Positions 5,692 through 8,305 of a DNA stretch of 8,305 nt are shown piece after piece (position 1 is the stretch's first letter; every line of letters starts with the position of its first letter). The position numbers and the translations under genes were made by a program. The notes beneath the pieces were generated by a model. The model made no database searches, was not told the origin of the DNA, and saw only the letters and a program-made list of their open reading frames with translations. Source of the DNA: an uncultured Eubacteriales bacterium (lineage in GTDB: Bacteria; Bacillota; Clostridia; Oscillospirales; Acutalibacteraceae); NCBI GenBank assembly GCA_934615635.1, contig CAKTTT010000107.1:1-8305 (forward strand), written 5' to 3'.

Positions 5692-6386
5692 AAAGGAAGG
5701 TGTTTATCCACACCGCCGTTTTTGAAGAGGGGCGGCCGTTTAAGGAGCGGGACATCGAGCCGGATGACGTGAGCCGTCTATGCACGCAAAGCATAGGAAA
5801 GCTGTTGGAGCGGGTGCCTGCTTATGGAAAGACGCTGCCGATATGCTTCGGCTCCGCCTACAGCGTACTGAATAGTTTGCACGCTTTCAACCGAATTTGC
5901 GTCGAAGAAGGTCCGCTGAGGGCCAGTCCAAGCCGTTTCCCGGGAACCGTACTCAACGCGCCGGCCTGTTACGCCAGCATCACCCATCAGCTTACAGGGC
6001 CGATATACAATTTTTCAAACGGCGCGACCTCCGCGCTGGATGCACTGGGATTCGCCTATATGCAGATAGCGGATGAACGGGAGGAGGAAGCGGTTGTATG
6101 CGCGGCGGAGGAAGCCTCCTCCATCGCGCGGGTGATTGATCATGCCTTGTCGGCTTCCAGCAGCGGGGCTTTGTATCTGTCCAGCCTGCCCGGCCCGGTG
6201 GAGCTGCTGGAATATAGGATTTGCGCGCTGCCGGAAAAAGAGGATATGCCCATATCCGCCTACGGCTGTGTTGAAGCACTGCGGCTGATTTACACCTATC
6301 TATATGCGTCGCCTAGGGAGGATGAAAGGGAGGTTACCCTAACGGAGTTTCCTTATCAGGCCTCTGTTCGGCTGCGGTTTGCGTAG
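5688..6386 (+). CDS. Catalytically dead half-length KS-like protein (chain-length-factor-like)
   Basis: 232 residues resembling only the N-terminal half of a ketosynthase, as in the Pfam Ketoacyl-synt_2 family often annotated 'beta-ketoacyl synthase chain length factor' in aryl-polyene-type clusters. The match centres on SPSRFPGTVLNAPACYASI (about 80-98), LTGPIYNFSNGATSALDALGFAY (about 102-124) and AVVCAAEE (135-142). In the motif that is 'STGCAAS' in active enzymes this protein reads SNGATSA, so the nucleophilic Cys is Ala113. The C-terminal half with the two catalytic histidines is missing. It should therefore not condense by itself and may be a partner subunit for KS1. ATG 5688 overlaps the KS1 stop by 4 bases and has AAGGAGGGA at 5674-5682; longer upstream extensions of this frame lie inside KS1 and have no support. 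Translational coupling with KS1 suggests a 1:1 complex. Confidence 0.75.
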   Translation: MKRKVFIHTAVFEEGRPFKERDIEPDDVSRLCTQSIGKLLERVPAYGKTLPICFGSAYSVLNSLHAFNRICVEEGPLRASPSRFPGTVLNAPACYASITHQLTGPIYNFSNGATSALDALGFAYMQIADEREEEAVVCAAEEASSIARVIDHALSASSSGALYLSSLPGPVELLEYRICALPEKEDMPISAYGCVEALRLIYTYLYASPREDEREVTLTEFPYQASVRLRFA

Positions 6387-6401
6387 ACGGGATTCGAAAA
6401 C

Positions 6402-6408
6402 AGGAAGG
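6402..6408 (+). promoter_or_regulatory. Shine-Dalgarno that sets the ACP start
   Basis: AGGAAGG at 6402-6408 directly abuts ATG 6409 but lies 12 bases ahead of ATG 6421. Spacing therefore favours ATG 6421, which also gives the usual ACP N-terminus and length. Confidence 0.5.
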
Positions 6409-6420
6409 ATGGATACAGCA

Positions 6421-6663
6421 ATGAATTTACAGCAGGAAATACGGGAGCTGGTGGCGGCTATTTTACAGATCCCGGCGGATGAATTGGATACTTCCGCTTC
6501 TTTTTTTGACGAATATGGAATGGATTCTCTGCGTGCGCTGGAGATTCTGGCAGAGGTGGAAAACAAATATAACATCACCATTGATCCGGATAATTTGATG
6601 AAAATGACCTGTATAGACGAGGTGGTGAAACTGACGGAATCCTACCTGAAGCCGCATGAATGA
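6421..6663 (+). CDS. Acyl carrier protein, PKS-type
   Basis: An 80-residue acidic helical protein that carries acyl intermediates on a phosphopantetheine arm. The attachment serine is Ser36 in YGMDSLRALEILAE. Helix 1 (LQQEIRELVAAILQI), the acidic second-helix partner face and helix 3 (IDEVVKLTESYL) follow the ACP pattern. MDSLRALEI is closer to polyketide/peptide carrier proteins than to fatty acid ACPs, which typically read (A/M)DSLDTVEL, so a specialised pathway is favoured; this is a judgement by eye. The start is ATG 6421; ATG 6409 and a frame extending upstream to 6379 are less likely. The gene lies 34 bases after the first KS-like gene, between the two KS/KS-like pairs, and overlaps the second KS by 8 bases. 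Confidence 0.93.
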   Translation: MNLQQEIRELVAAILQIPADELDTSASFFDEYGMDSLRALEILAEVENKYNITIDPDNLMKMTCIDEVVKLTESYLKPHE

Positions 6664-7795
6664 AGGAATCCATATTACGGGAATCGGCGCTGTTTCTCCG
6701 GCGGGGAACACGCTGCCGGATATTTGGAAGGCGCTTATGCAGCCCCGTCCGCCGGAACCCCAAACCCTATCGATTGCCGGTACCCCGCGCGCGGTAAAAG
6801 CCTATATCCTGGATCCGGAAGCCTATGAACGGTCACCGGAGGAGTATTTTTTGGACATATGCACCCGGGCTATCCGCCTGGCGGCGGAAGACAGCGGATT
6901 GACGGTGGATTTTGCCCGTAGCTGCATTTTGATCGGCTCGGGCATGGGGGCGGCGGAGGCACTGCTGGACCGGCCGGCGCTGCCGGACGGCTATCCGGCG
7001 GGATGGGCGGAAAAAATCCGTTCCCAGTTAGAGTGGAGGGGCGACGTTCAATGGGTGGCAAACGCATGTTGCGCCGCCGCCCAGGCCATAGCTTACGGCT
7101 GCGAGCTGTTGCAAAGCAGGCTCTTCGATAGGGTGATCGCTGGCGGCGCGGAGATTTTTTCCTATTTGGTATACAGTGGTTTCCGGCGCCTCAACGCCCT
7201 GGATGAGGAAGGCTGCCGTCCCTTTCATCCATCGCGTAGAGGGATTGCAGTGGGAGACGGCGCCGCCTTTTTTGTGCTGGAGCGCCAGGCGGGCCGGAAA
7301 GATTATGGAAGGATAACGGGGCAGGCCGTTACCAATGATGCCTATCACGTCGCCGCGCCGGAGCCGAAGGGGGAACAGGCGGGGCGCTGTATCCGGCTGG
7401 CGTTGGAACGGACGGGCTCTCCGCGGGGAGTGGATGTGGTGGTTGCCCATGGAACCGGCACCCGGAGAAACGATTCCATTGAGGCGAAGCTACTCTACGA
7501 GCTGTTCGGGCCGGTGAATGTCATAGCGCCGAAAGAGAGGCTGGGGCATACGGGAGGCGCATCAGGCGCCTTTAACCTGTTAGCGGCCCTGGGGTGTTTA
7601 CGGTATCAGATGCTGCCTCAAACCTCGGAATGGTCCCTTGAAGACGCGGAAGTGCGCCTGAGGCTGTTTCCAACGCCTCATTCCGGTTCTATGGAAAGGA
7701 TTTTGTCGAATTGCTTTGCCTTTGGCGGGACCAATGTCGCTATGGTTTGTGAGGGCATTAAGAGGAGGAAGGACGGAGAAGGGGGAGAAAAATGA
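6656..7795 (+). CDS. Beta-ketoacyl-ACP synthase, second copy (KS2, catalytic triad intact)
   Basis: A 379-residue thiolase-fold condensing enzyme, shorter and clearly divergent from KS1. It begins GIHITGIGAVSPAGNTL; the nucleophile is Cys138 in VANACCAAAQAIAYG, with an unusual second cysteine (Cys139) next to it; His265 is in VVAHGTGTRRND, Lys293 and His298 are in PKERLGHTGGASG, and the C-terminal loop reads SNCFAFGGTN at 351-360. The Lys-to-His spacing of five is the same as in KS1 and FabF. The reduced length comes mainly from a shorter N-terminal region before the nucleophile. ATG 6656 lies inside the end of the ACP gene (8-base overlap) with no good Shine-Dalgarno, so translation is likely coupled to the ACP. 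The tail KRRKDGEGGEK is charged. Its stop overlaps the next gene by ATGA. Probably a second elongating or priming KS of the same pathway. Confidence 0.9.
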   Translation: MNEGIHITGIGAVSPAGNTLPDIWKALMQPRPPEPQTLSIAGTPRAVKAYILDPEAYERSPEEYFLDICTRAIRLAAEDSGLTVDFARSCILIGSGMGAAEALLDRPALPDGYPAGWAEKIRSQLEWRGDVQWVANACCAAAQAIAYGCELLQSRLFDRVIAGGAEIFSYLVYSGFRRLNALDEEGCRPFHPSRRGIAVGDGAAFFVLERQAGRKDYGRITGQAVTNDAYHVAAPEPKGEQAGRCIRLALERTGSPRGVDVVVAHGTGTRRNDSIEAKLLYELFGPVNVIAPKERLGHTGGASGAFNLLAALGCLRYQMLPQTSEWSLEDAEVRLRLFPTPHSGSMERILSNCFAFGGTNVAMVCEGIKRRKDGEGGEK

Positions 7796-8305
7796 TGCCA
7801 GCTTGGAGGAAACGCCCTGTCTCTGTTTGGCTAACGGCCGCAGAGCCGCCTCCACTGCGTTTCTTGGATGAGGCGGATCGAACCATGGACAGCTTCAGCA
7901 AAAGGGTGCTGATGACGGCTTATCGATTGTTTAACGGCGATTTCAGCTCCTTGGACAGCCGGGATACCGGCGCCGTTATCTCTTCCGCTTCCGGTCCGCT
8001 GTCATCGATAAGAGAGATCGCCGGCCTTTTGCGAAACGAAGATCATTGCCGGATCAATCCGAGCTTTTTCCCCAACATTATGCTGAGTACAGCCTTGTCT
8101 CACTTGACCCGAGTGGCGGGGATACACGGACCGTCCAGTTGCTTTTTGGAGAAGGATCCGGCAGGGAAGAACGCCATGCAATATGCCAGTGTGCAGCTTG
8201 CCACCGGAAACTGCGGCGGTATGCTGTATATTCGCGTGGAGGACGACGGATGGAACGAGGGCCGGTATCTGACAAGCGGGAGAGCGGCCGGGGAGAAACG
8301 GATAT
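7792..8305 (+). CDS. Second catalytically dead KS-like protein, 3' end outside window
   Basis: 171 codons are visible, with no stop before the window edge. The region INPSFFPNIMLSTALSHLTRV (about 88-107) followed by GPSSCFLEKDPAGKNAMQYAS (113-133) aligns with the 'NP..FPN....' and nucleophile segments of ketosynthases and with the first KS-like protein here. At the nucleophile position the residue is Asp122 (in LEKDPAG) instead of Cys, so it should not form an acyl-enzyme. The nearby Cys117 is five positions off. The N-terminus lacks the usual '(R)VxITGxG' strand. ATG 7792 overlaps the KS2 stop by 4 bases and follows GGGGGAG at 7781-7787; a second ATG at 7795 is an alternative. Similarity is weaker than for the first KS-like protein, so the call rests partly on the repeated KS/KS-like gene order. 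Full length, and whether a C-terminal half exists, cannot be seen. Confidence 0.6.
   Translation, partial: MMPAWRKRPVSVWLTAAEPPPLRFLDEADRTMDSFSKRVLMTAYRLFNGDFSSLDSRDTGAVISSASGPLSSIREIAGLLRNEDHCRINPSFFPNIMLSTALSHLTRVAGIHGPSSCFLEKDPAGKNAMQYASVQLATGNCGGMLYIRVEDDGWNEGRYLTSGRAAGEKRI

Noticed and set aside
6379..6420. Longer N-terminus for the ACP
   Set aside because: The MRRRDSKTGRMDTA extension is not ACP-like and the Shine-Dalgarno at 6402-6408 fits ATG 6421 better.

Overview
The window holds one co-directional (+ strand) operon-like gene set from a GC-rich bacterium. Protein sequence style, strong GGAGG-type ribosome-binding sites and a short-tailed XRE regulator suggest a high-GC Clostridia-type Firmicute (for example Lachnospiraceae or Oscillospiraceae). 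That taxonomic call is inference, not proof. No transposase, tRNA, rRNA or CRISPR array is visible.

Layout: (1) 1-189, the C-terminal end of an XRE-type regulator. (2) 190-524, a gene-poor control region with a perfect 7-7-7 inverted repeat and no CIRCE element. (3) 525-2123, a complete GroEL chaperonin with no adjacent groES and no GGM tail. (4) 2149-2238, a possible 29-codon ORF with a near-ideal Shine-Dalgarno, overlapping the next start. (5) 2235-2915, a nucleosidase of the MTA/SAH nucleosidase superfamily. (6) 2916-3230, a second gap with a small inverted repeat and a terminator- or attenuator-like hairpin. (7) 3231-4457, S-adenosylmethionine synthetase. (8) 4468-8305, a dense type II ketosynthase block: active KS, catalytically dead half-length KS-like protein, acyl carrier protein, second active KS, second dead KS-like protein (cut by the window edge). 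Both KS/dead-KS pairs are joined by 4-nt ATGA overlaps, and the ACP/KS2 junction overlaps by 8 nt.

Reading the genes together (inference): this looks like the 5' part of a specialised-metabolite cluster of the type II polyketide/fatty acid class. Two KS + KS-like pairs resemble the KS/chain-length-factor arrangement of aromatic type II PKS and aryl-polyene pathways. The ACP has a PKS-style MDSLRALEI site rather than the usual FAS-type one. MetK would supply SAM and the nucleosidase would remove a SAM by-product (MTA, SAH or 5'-deoxyadenosine), so a SAM-consuming step probably lies outside the window. The dedicated GroEL could help fold the synthases. I recognise no known pathway with exactly this order; the product cannot be deduced from this window.
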